Assembly (NCBI GenBank): GCA_026710565.1
Contig: JAPOQV010000364.1
Location: 1 to 24,113 of the forward strand
From: Spirochaetaceae bacterium
Lineage (GTDB): Bacteria > Spirochaetota > Spirochaetia > SZUA-6 > Bin103
Length of the DNA stretch: 24,113 nucleotides
Direction: 5' to 3'
Positions 15,201 to 22,356 of this stretch are shown piece by piece. Numbering within the stretch: the first letter of the stretch is position 1; each line of letters begins with the position of its first letter. The notes beneath the pieces are model-generated. The model was not told where the DNA came from. It saw nothing but the letters and a program-made list of their open reading frames with translations, and searched no databases. A program made the translations under genes and the position numbers.

Positions 15201-16301
15201 GTGAACAGCATGGAGTACCCGCCGGAGGGCGGCACGCGCACCGATCCGAACACGGGGGTGCGCGTCCGCCAGGTCACGGACCACCCCTCGATCAACCATC
15301 ATCCGTTCTACTACCTGCCGGCGATGGACGACGCCATGCGGCACCTGGTGTTCGTCTCGCACCGCAGCGGGCGGCCGGAGATCTTCGTTGAGGTGCAGGA
15401 GGACGAGACGCTGGTGCAGCTCACCGAGCACGAGGGGCTGGCGGAGTGGTCCGTCCATCCCTCGCACGACGGGCGTCACGTGTACTTCACGGACGCGGGC
15501 GGCGGCTGGCGGGTCGAGGTGGCCTCACGGCGGGAGGAACAGCTCTTCTCGTTCGACGACGGGCGCACCGGGATCGACGGCCACGTCGGCGCGGCCATGG
15601 GGACGACCACCGTCAGCCATGACGACCGCTGGTGGGCGGTGCCGGTGAGCTGCGGAGAGCGCTCCCGCATGCTGGTGGTCGGTACCGGCAGCGGCGCCGC
15701 CGATTACGTGCTGGAGGCGGACGGCATCGGCCACCCGGAGTTCCATCCCGACGACGCCGAGTGGTTCCGCTACGCCGGCTCCTACCGCGCGCGCATCTGG
15801 GTGGCGCGGCGGGACGGCAGCGAGAACCGGCTGGCCTACGAGCGGGACGCCGCCGCCAAGGAGTGGATCGTGCACGAGACGTGGCGCCCCGGCACGCGGG
15901 AGATCGTCACCACCCAGTGGCCACACGGCATGATCGGCATCGACGTGGACACCGGCACGGTGCGGCGGGTCTGCTCGTTCAACGCCTGGCACGCAGCCAT
16001 CAGCCGCGACGGGTCGAGGCTGGTGAGCGACACTACCTTCCCGGACAACGGGCTGATGCTGTTCGACGCCACCGACGGGGTGGGGGAGCCGCAGCCGTTG
16101 TGCGCGTCCGAGGCCACGAACGAGGGAGCGCACTGGGATACCGACCACTGCCCTTACGACGACGGCCCCACGACCGTGTATGCCCCGCAGCACACCCACC
16201 CGCACCCGGCCTTCTCACCGGACGGCCGGCAGGTGGTGTTCACCAGCGACCGCGGCGGCTTCGCGCAGGTCTACGTCGCCGAGGTGCCGGCAGACTCGTA
16301 G
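15201..16301 (+). CDS. ogl: oligogalacturonate lyase, polysaccharide lyase family 22
   Basis: This cytoplasmic seven-bladed beta-propeller enzyme of 366 residues is close to the usual length of about 385. PL22 enzymes split di- and short oligogalacturonides by beta-elimination to 5-keto-4-deoxyuronate. The match rests on the N-terminal YPPEGG-T/D-TG-R-QVT segment, repeated DG-x-x-V-x-F-x-S-D/H-R blade motifs, and the active site. Q330, H333 and H335 in QHTHPH correspond in spacing to the manganese ligands Q350, H353 and H355 of the Yersinia enzyme as I recall them. H264 fits the third histidine (H287), and H225 in VHETW fits the catalytic base H242. The start is GTG 15201 or ATG 15210; neither has a clear ribosome site. 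It is convergent with the propeller gene at 16316, leaving 14 bases between them. A different uronate substrate within PL22 cannot be excluded. Confidence 0.83.
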   Translation: MNSMEYPPEGGTRTDPNTGVRVRQVTDHPSINHHPFYYLPAMDDAMRHLVFVSHRSGRPEIFVEVQEDETLVQLTEHEGLAEWSVHPSHDGRHVYFTDAGGGWRVEVASRREEQLFSFDDGRTGIDGHVGAAMGTTTVSHDDRWWAVPVSCGERSRMLVVGTGSGAADYVLEADGIGHPEFHPDDAEWFRYAGSYRARIWVARRDGSENRLAYERDAAAKEWIVHETWRPGTREIVTTQWPHGMIGIDVDTGTVRRVCSFNAWHAAISRDGSRLVSDTTFPDNGLMLFDATDGVGEPQPLCASEATNEGAHWDTDHCPYDDGPTTVYAPQHTHPHPAFSPDGRQVVFTSDRGGFAQVYVAEVPADS

Positions 16302-16315
16302 TCCCGGCGCAGGGT

Positions 16316-18337
16316 TTACGGCGGCACCGAAGACTTGCTCGGAAGCGGCGGTACGACGTCGCGTGACAGAGCCAGCTCTGCCAGGTCGTAGCAGTGCAGG
16401 AAGCCGTCCTCGGTTCCCACGATCAGGGTCGGGGTGCCGCTCCCGTCGATGACGATCGGCGCGCAACTGTGGCATCCGAACAACAGCGGGCGGCCGTCCG
16501 CATCGACCACCGCCGAGGGCGATCCCCAGACCGGCGCTTGGGCGCTGCCGACGTTGTCGATCAGGACGACGCCGGCGCCGATGTTGGCTTCCTGCGAGAG
16601 CCGGTAGAGCTCGCGGTGGGTGGGGAGGAGCTTGCAGTGCGTGCCGATCAGCAGCTCCAGGAGACCGTCGCCGTCCCAGTCGTACGCGAACAGCTTCGAC
16701 CGGCCGATGGACGTGAACTCCGGGAAGAGGTTGGGACCGCCGATGTAGAGCGGGTCGCCGGACTCGGCGGGTACGCGGCCGAGCGGCCGGACCGCCTGCG
16801 GGCCGGCTTCCGCATCGCGTGCGTACAGCGCCAGGTAGCCGTGCTCGTCCAGCGTGAGCAGCTCCGGATCTCCGTCGCCGTTCCAGTCGGCCACGCTGGG
16901 ACGCACGCGCCACGCGCCCACGAACGGGCGGCCCTCGCAGGTCATCGGTACCGGTTCCCCCCACTGCAGCCCGGCCTCGCCTCGCTTGCCCGGAATCAGC
17001 CAGTACCGGCCGGTGATGCAGCCCAGGATCAGGTCCGGCACCCCTGGCTCGGACCACTCGGCGGCCGCCGGCCCCACGTACCCCCACGTCAGCTCCTCCG
17101 GACCCTGCACCGAGCCTGACAGACCGGCCACCAGGCGAAACGGCCTGCCGCCGGCCGTGATGACGGTGGGCGGCGCGAATTCCGGAGGGCCGTCCGCTGC
17201 GGTGTCGCGGAGGTGGAGGATCTCGCCGCTGGCGTTGCCGCAGTACAGGTCCAGGCGCCCCGTCGGCGAGCGCACCGGTGTGGGGACGGTCAGGACGCCG
17301 GCCTTGATGACGTCGCGTTCCTGCCGGAGCCGGACTGGCTGGGCGAAGGCGGCGCCGTCGTTGACGGCCACGTAGAGGTAGCCGTCCTCCATCGTGCAGA
17401 GCAGATCCGGGTCCCCGTTCCCGGTCAGGTCGTGCGCGCCGATGCTGGCGATGCAGCCGGGAAAGCCCAGGGGGCGTCCGTCCTGCGTCGCGATGCCGCA
17501 AGGCTCGAGTCTGCCCGCTTCCAGCGCCGCCACCGGCCCCCGTGCCGCCACCGCCGCCGCGTCGAGCAGCCAGTCGTACAGACCGCCGCGGAAGTCGGCC
17601 ACGAACAGGTGCGTTTCCCCGTCGGCGAAGGGGCGCACCAGCAGCGGCGACGCGCGGCCGTCCACGAGCACGGGGGATGGCGGATTTCCGGCGTGGACGG
17701 TCTGCAGCCGATCGTAGCGCGGAGCGGATCCGCCCGCGTTGCGGGCGACGTGGACGCGGCCCGTCACGTCTCTCCCGCGCCAGACGCCGTCGAGGTAGCG
17801 CACGCGCAGGTCCTCCGCGAACGGCAGGTCCGGGTTCCACTGCGGCGGCACGGGTTGCGTCTGCCTCCAGTCGTTGTCGCCGAGGAGCAGGTGCGGAGCC
17901 GCGGCGCTGCCGGGATCGGAGAGAAGCTGCACCGTGCCGAGTCCCTTGCTCGCCTCGGGCGGGGGAAACGTCGCGCTCCCGGCCGGCCGGAAGGTCCACT
18001 CGCCGTCATACGACACGCGATGGCGCCTCAGGTCGCCGCTCGCGAACGACCACAGCTCCAGCGGCGTGCCGTCGTCCGCGGTCCTGAGCGCGGCCACGCG
18101 CTTCTGCCCGCGCCGCTCCACCGACGACCAGCCCAGTCTCTCGTCGATCGCGGCGTTGGCGGGCGGTCCGTAGCAGGGCAGCCCGCGGTCGTCCCGGCCG
18201 GCCATCGTCCAGATGTCGGTGCCGACCATCAGGTCCAGGAGGTCGTCGCGCCGCAGGATGAGCGGCGGTGCGGTCCCGAGCCCGTAGCCCAGGTCGACCG
18301 GACCTCCGCTGCGATAGCGCAGAACCCGCTCGTTCAT
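16316..18337 (-). CDS. VCBS/FG-GAP-repeat beta-propeller protein of unknown function
   Basis: The 673-residue protein is built from repeats in which a D-x-[NDT]-G-[ND]-G-D/x-x-[ED]-L calcium loop precedes a strand. Clear loops are at D303 (DLTGNGDPDLL), D484 (DWNGDGDPELL) and D553 (DWDGDGLLELL), with a degenerate one near the C-terminus (DGSGTPTLI). The family is usually secreted or surface-bound, yet no signal peptide or membrane segment is visible: the start is MNERVLRYRSGG. It begins inside the sulfatase stop codon (ATGA, 18334-18337), so the two are co-translated. Some lyases, such as PL11 rhamnogalacturonan lyases, are calcium-binding propellers, but I see no specific PL11 motif. A cytoplasmic sugar-binding or lyase role beside the sulfatase is possible; function remains unknown. 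Confidence 0.78.
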   Translation of the reverse strand: MNERVLRYRSGGPVDLGYGLGTAPPLILRRDDLLDLMVGTDIWTMAGRDDRGLPCYGPPANAAIDERLGWSSVERRGQKRVAALRTADDGTPLELWSFASGDLRRHRVSYDGEWTFRPAGSATFPPPEASKGLGTVQLLSDPGSAAAPHLLLGDNDWRQTQPVPPQWNPDLPFAEDLRVRYLDGVWRGRDVTGRVHVARNAGGSAPRYDRLQTVHAGNPPSPVLVDGRASPLLVRPFADGETHLFVADFRGGLYDWLLDAAAVAARGPVAALEAGRLEPCGIATQDGRPLGFPGCIASIGAHDLTGNGDPDLLCTMEDGYLYVAVNDGAAFAQPVRLRQERDVIKAGVLTVPTPVRSPTGRLDLYCGNASGEILHLRDTAADGPPEFAPPTVITAGGRPFRLVAGLSGSVQGPEELTWGYVGPAAAEWSEPGVPDLILGCITGRYWLIPGKRGEAGLQWGEPVPMTCEGRPFVGAWRVRPSVADWNGDGDPELLTLDEHGYLALYARDAEAGPQAVRPLGRVPAESGDPLYIGGPNLFPEFTSIGRSKLFAYDWDGDGLLELLIGTHCKLLPTHRELYRLSQEANIGAGVVLIDNVGSAQAPVWGSPSAVVDADGRPLLFGCHSCAPIVIDGSGTPTLIVGTEDGFLHCYDLAELALSRDVVPPLPSKSSVPP

Positions 18338-19803
18338 GATTTCATCCCCGGCTGGCTCTCCTCTTCCAGAATCCGCGGCCCGATCGGGGCGAGGCGCAGG
18401 ATCGGATAGTGCGAGTTGTAGAGCGCGCGGTCATCGGTGTCGCGCACGACCTGCCACGCGTACCGCATGAGGGCTTCCACGTGTTCCTGCGCTCCCGGAT
18501 CGTCCACCAGGTTGTGCATCTCGTACGGGTCGTCGTCGAGGTGGTAGAGCTCGTCGAAGTCGAAGCCGTTCCAGACCAGCTTCCACGGGCCGTCCCAGAC
18601 GATCCGCTGCGTCAGCCGGTAGCGTCCGCCGTGGTACTCGGCGAACCCGCGCGTGTACTCGCCGGCGTGTAGCTCGTCGGCGAGCACCGTCCGGAACGAG
18701 CGCGAGTCGGGCGCGCCGATGGGCCCCAGTCCGGCCAGCTCCACCAGCGTCGGCGCCAGGTCGTGCAGGCCGACCCGTGCCTGGCTCACGACGCCCCGGC
18801 CTGCTCCGGGGCCGGCGATCACCAACGGGATCTGGTAGACCTCCTCGAACCCGCTGACGTTCTTGCAGTACAGCCCGTGCGCGCCGAGCAGCTCGCCGTG
18901 GTCGCTGGTCAGCACGACGATCGTGTCCTCAAGCCGGCCGGCGGCCTCGACCAGGTCGATCAGGGTGCCGAACTCGGTGTCGATCTCCGTGATCGACGCG
19001 TAGTAACAGGCGGCGGCCTCACGACGCTGGCGGTCGGTCATGTCGGCCCAGGTCCTGCCCGCCTTGCGGTAGATGCCCGGCTGACCCGCCAGGTCGTCAT
19101 GCACGTTGGGCTGCAGGGAGATAGCGTCCACGTCGTAGCGGGCGTAGGCGGCCTGACCGGTGACGAACGGGTCGTGCGGCTCGGTCACGCTCACGAAGCA
19201 GCACCATGGGTCTCCTCCGGCGAGCGCGCCGCTCAGGAAGTCGCGGGCGAGCGCCGTCGTGACGCCGACCCCGCGCCGCTCCGGGGGAGTGTCGGTGACG
19301 CCGTAGAGCAGCGTCCGGTCATATCCTGGAGGGTAGTCGTCGGTCTTGCGCACGCTGAAGGAGCCCGCGTCCTTGGCGGCCGCGCCCGCTGCCCGCTGCC
19401 CCTCCTTGAACAGCGGGGTCGCCGAGCCGCCGTCCACCTCCCAGCCGAACCGGCTCAGGTCGTTGCTGCGCTCCACGTGCCACTTGCCGAAGTAGCCGGT
19501 GTGGTAGCCGGCCGCCTGCAGCCGCTGCGCCCAGTGCGGATGCTCGGTGCGGAGGTTGCACTGGTCGTCGTCCACGCAGTGGGTGACCTCCAGCACGCCG
19601 TGCGAGTGCGGGAGCAGCCCGGTCATCAGGCTGGCCCGCGCGGGCGAGCAGACCGCGTTGGGCGTGTATGCGCGCGGGAAACGCACCCCGCGCGCGGCCA
19701 GGCGATCGAAATGCGGGGTCAGGCAGGGATTGCCGGGATCCAGCACCCGGCCCTGCATCTGGTCGGTCATCAGGAAGAGGATGTTCGGTCGGGTGGCGCT
19801 CAT
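18334..19803 (-). CDS. type I (formylglycine) sulfatase
   Basis: This 489-residue sulfatase of the alkaline-phosphatase superfamily removes sulfate esters, probably from carbohydrate. Motifs are complete: metal-binding D14 in NILFLMTDQ, the C52-S-P-A-R maturation motif whose cysteine becomes formylglycine, K107 and H109 in GKWH, and D301-H302 in TSDHGELLGAHG. The start is set at 19803 because the NILFLMTDQ segment normally lies 5-10 residues from the N-terminus; the frame is open for 33 more residues upstream, but these look non-coding. No signal peptide is seen, so cytoplasmic action on imported material is likely. Maturation needs a formylglycine-generating enzyme or anSME, not encoded here. 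Its stop overlaps the start of the propeller gene by four bases. The substrate is unknown; choline-sulfatase-like relatives also carry this architecture. Confidence 0.93.
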   Translation of the reverse strand: MSATRPNILFLMTDQMQGRVLDPGNPCLTPHFDRLAARGVRFPRAYTPNAVCSPARASLMTGLLPHSHGVLEVTHCVDDDQCNLRTEHPHWAQRLQAAGYHTGYFGKWHVERSNDLSRFGWEVDGGSATPLFKEGQRAAGAAAKDAGSFSVRKTDDYPPGYDRTLLYGVTDTPPERRGVGVTTALARDFLSGALAGGDPWCCFVSVTEPHDPFVTGQAAYARYDVDAISLQPNVHDDLAGQPGIYRKAGRTWADMTDRQRREAAACYYASITEIDTEFGTLIDLVEAAGRLEDTIVVLTSDHGELLGAHGLYCKNVSGFEEVYQIPLVIAGPGAGRGVVSQARVGLHDLAPTLVELAGLGPIGAPDSRSFRTVLADELHAGEYTRGFAEYHGGRYRLTQRIVWDGPWKLVWNGFDFDELYHLDDDPYEMHNLVDDPGAQEHVEALMRYAWQVVRDTDDRALYNSHYPILRLAPIGPRILEEESQPGMKS

Positions 19804-19867
19804 CGCCGGCAGGGTAGCGCGGTGTCGCGGAGGCGGCGAGCCGGCATAATGGCCCGAGGAGGCCAGG

Positions 19868-20901
19868 ATGCCACCGTCGAGCGAACTCCCGAGCCGCGGC
19901 AATCCGAACGTCGAGCCACTGGCTCAGGAGCACGTGATCGCCGCGCAGGTGCCGGATCACACCCGCTTCTTCTTTCACGATCCCAACCTGGCCCGCCTGC
20001 CGGACGGCAGGCTCATCATCGCCGCGCCGCAGTTGGGGAGGTCGCGGACGCCGGACGCAGGCACCCGACACCTCCGCATCCTCCTGAGTGACAACGGCGG
20101 CACGACCTGAGACGAAGCTCCTGCGCTTCCCTACCGGGAGGGGCGACCGTTCGTCCTGGATGGCCGGCTCCTGATGTTCGTGCAGGAAGAGTCCCATTGG
20201 GACTTCCTGCTGGTGGGCAGCGACGACGCCCCGAGATGCCGGAGGGGCTCATCGGCAGCGCGCTCCAGAGAGAAGCGCCAGCGAACGCCGTGCCGGGTGC
20301 GAGGACGCGGCCGTTCGCCTGGCTGGAGCCCAACACCGTGGAGGTTGCCGGTCACATCCGCGTGTTCGTCCGCTGCACGATCCGGTCGCAGGCCATGGCG
20401 CATGTGGCAGCCGCGCTGGAGTACGACGCCGCGGCCGGCCGGCTGCGGTTCGATCAGTTCGTGCCGTGGCCGGGCGGGCAGTGCAAGTTCTTCATCGTCC
20501 ACGACCGGCCGGCCGGCATGTACTGGATGCTCGGCAACCTGGTCACCAACTCGCGCGACTACCTGGGCTGGGGCGAGAGGGTGGAGGAGGCGCGCTACCG
20601 CCGCGCGGCCGGCGAGCGGCGCTGGCTGTTCCTCCACTACAGCATCGACTGCCTGAGCTGGTTCCCGGCCGGCTGCGTGGCCCGCTGGCGGGACGACGTG
20701 CACCGCAGCTTCATGTACCCGAGCGCCGTGGTCGACGGCGACGACCTGGTGCTGCTGTCCCGCACGAGCCGCGACTCGCGCGATCAGCACGACGCCGACC
20801 TGTGCACCATTCACCGCGTGCGCGACTTCCGCAGCCTGGCGATGGACCTGCACGCCGGCGGCCTGCATCGGACGGCGTCCAGGGAGGTACGCCAACCGTA
20901 G
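19868..20901 (+). pseudogene. sialidase-fold (Asp-box) propeller gene with nonsense codon and frameshift
   Basis: The frame from ATG 19868 follows a GAGGAGG site and reads a normal sialidase-like beginning (FFHDPNLARLPDGRLIIAAP) up to SDNGGTT. There the expected Asp-box tryptophan, codon 81, is TGA (20108-20110). The same frame then continues sensibly (PALPYREGRPFVLDGRLLMFVQEES) to about 20235, after which coding shifts to another frame from roughly 20240 to the stop at 20901. That shift needs a one-base loss or two-base gain. The later part holds recognisable sialidase-superfamily segments (FAWLEPN, WFPAGCVA, MYPSAVVDGDDLVLLSRTSR, HRVRDFR). Two independent lesions argue for a true pseudogene. 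The intact gene would have encoded a cytoplasmic glycosidase-like propeller of about 345 residues. It is divergent from the sulfatase, 64 bases away, without a convincing shared promoter. Confidence 0.82.
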
Positions 20902-20988
20902 GCCGGAACAGTTGCGGCGTGTCCAGGTTCTGCCGATGATTGCCAGTGCAGCAGTGAGCCACAGTTCCAAGACCAGCGAGGTGTCTGG

Positions 20989-22084
20989 TTGAACGAGAAG
21001 AGTCCCCCTCCTGGTCCCGAAATCACATCGATCAGTATTGCTGGGTTCAAAAGCATCGAGCGGACCGGTCACCTTCTCCTGCGTCCGATCAATGTTCTGA
21101 TCGGCGCCAACGGATCCGGGAAATCGAATTTCATCGATGCGTTTTCGTTACTGCAAGCCGTCCGCGAGAACGCGTTGGACGCGTATGTCGAGCGCTCCGG
21201 GGGTGCTGACCGGATCCTGCACTTCGGGTCGAAGACCACGAAGAAACTGATGGTAACCGTTGCTTTTCACGGAGGCGGGACCTTCGAGTTGAGCCTGGAG
21301 GTAGCCGAAGACGATCGTCTCATGGTCACAACCGGGGGCGCCATAGGGAGCTATAGTGATGGGCAGGCCGGGAAAGACTGGTTTACTGGACTTCTTGCGA
21401 GATCAACTCGAGCGCTTCCGGGTGTACCACTTTCACGACACGAGCGCGACGGCGCCGATCAAGCGGACTGCCGATCTTCATGACAACCGGTATCTGCGTG
21501 AGGACCGATCCAATCTTGCCGCGTTTCTGTATCGGCTGCGGCAGAAGGAGGAAGAGTCGTACCACATGATCGTCCGTACCCTGCGGCTGGTGGCACCCTT
21601 CTTCGAAGATTTCGCCCTTGAGCCCCTGGCACTGAACGAGGACAAGATCCGCTTGGAGTGGCGGCATCGAGGATCTGACGCGTACTTCGACGCCTCATCG
21701 CTTTCCGATGGCTCGCTCCGCTTTATCGCCTTGGCGACGCTGCTGCTGCAACCGGCCGAGCTTCGACCTTCGGTCATCCTGATGGACGAACCGGAATTGG
21801 GCTTGCATCCCTATGCAATCACGCTATTGGGTTCGCTCGTCAAGCAGTGCTCGTCGGCCAACCAGATCGTCCTCGCGACCCAGTCCCCGACGTTACTGGA
21901 CCATTTCGAGCCCGAGGATGTACTCGTGGCCGATCGCGTCGATGGCCGAACGGAGCTCAAACGCCTCGATCGGGACAGATTGGTCGCATGGCTGGAGGAC
22001 TACAGCCTCGGTCAACTCTGGGAGAAGAACGAGCTGGGTGGCCGCCCTTCCCGTGAAGCAGTCTCGAGGGATACCGCGGGGTGA
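20989..22084 (+). pseudogene. AAA family ATPase (AAA_21/OLD-like), frameshifted
   Basis: The N-terminal part begins at TTG 20989 after a GAGG site. It carries the SISIAGFKSIE start typical of RecF/OLD-type ATPases and a Walker A motif GANGSGKS at residues 39-46. Around 21347-21400 the coding frame changes by +1. The second frame has a TAG at 21344-21346, so the break lies after it. The second part supplies the FRVYHFHDTS segment, the SLSDGSLRFIALATLLL signature region, Walker B MDEPELGLHP, ATQSPTLLDHFEPEDV and a LWEKNELGGRP end. Joined, the protein would have about 365 residues, normal for this family. Such ATPases are encoded with DUF4276 proteins, as here, and resemble the ATPase parts of OLD-type and related antiphage systems. 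A sequencing error rather than a real lesion remains possible. Confidence 0.85.
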
Positions 22085-22280
22085 CGCGGCTACTCGTACA
22101 TGTCGAGGGCCAAACCGAAGAGACGTTCGTCGACGAGGTTCTCGCTCCGCATCTTCTGATGCGGGGCTATTCGCGGGTTGCCGCACGGCTGATGGGAAGT
22201 GCCCGCGGACGCAACCGTCGTGGTGGAATCAGATCGTCGTGATGCATGAGTTTGAGGCCCTGCTCTTCAGCGACTCTTGA
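22081..22280 (+). pseudogene. remnant of a DUF4276 (TOPRIM-like) gene
   Basis: A GTG at 22081 overlaps the ATPase stop by four bases (GTGA) and starts LLVHVEGQTEETFVDEVLAPHL in two adjoining pieces, the characteristic DUF4276 N-terminus with its early E-G-x-T-E motif. The frame closes after 53 residues at 22242. In another frame the family's central motif MHEFEALLFSD is seen at 22242-22277, followed at once by a stop (22278-22280). In intact family members these two parts are, from memory, tens of residues apart and the protein has roughly 200 residues, so an internal deletion and loss of the C-terminal half are indicated. The partner ATPase is also broken. The remaining 76 bases to the next gene show nothing recognisable. 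Confidence 0.8.
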
Positions 22281-22356
22281 GAGCGTGGAGGACTCAGAAG
22301 CCAAGCGGTCCTGATGAGCGCCGCGCCGGGCTGACGGCTTAGAACGCCTCGAATCG

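Noticed and set aside
16215..17999. 594-codon open frame on the minus strand overlapping the propeller gene in another frame
   Set aside because: The product is dominated by arginine, proline and glycine. The alternative frame shows repeated calcium loops and starts with an ATGA overlap, so that one is the gene.
18763..20091. Plus-strand open frame opposite the sulfatase
   Set aside because: It is antisense to a sulfatase with complete active-site motifs, and its translation shows no family features.
20108..20110. TGA read as tryptophan or selenocysteine in the sialidase-like gene
   Set aside because: Other genes in the window end normally in TGA, no SECIS-like element was noticed, and a second lesion lies downstream, so a plain nonsense mutation is simpler.
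21370..21376. Programmed frameshift at GGGAAAG in the ATPase gene
   Set aside because: The heptamer would suit a -1 shift, but the two coding parts are related by +1, so it cannot join them. A mutation or sequencing error is more likely.
22281..22356. Possible tRNA-like or repeat element between the DUF4276 remnant and the last gene
   Set aside because: No cloverleaf could be formed on either strand and no repeat was seen; nothing can be assigned here.
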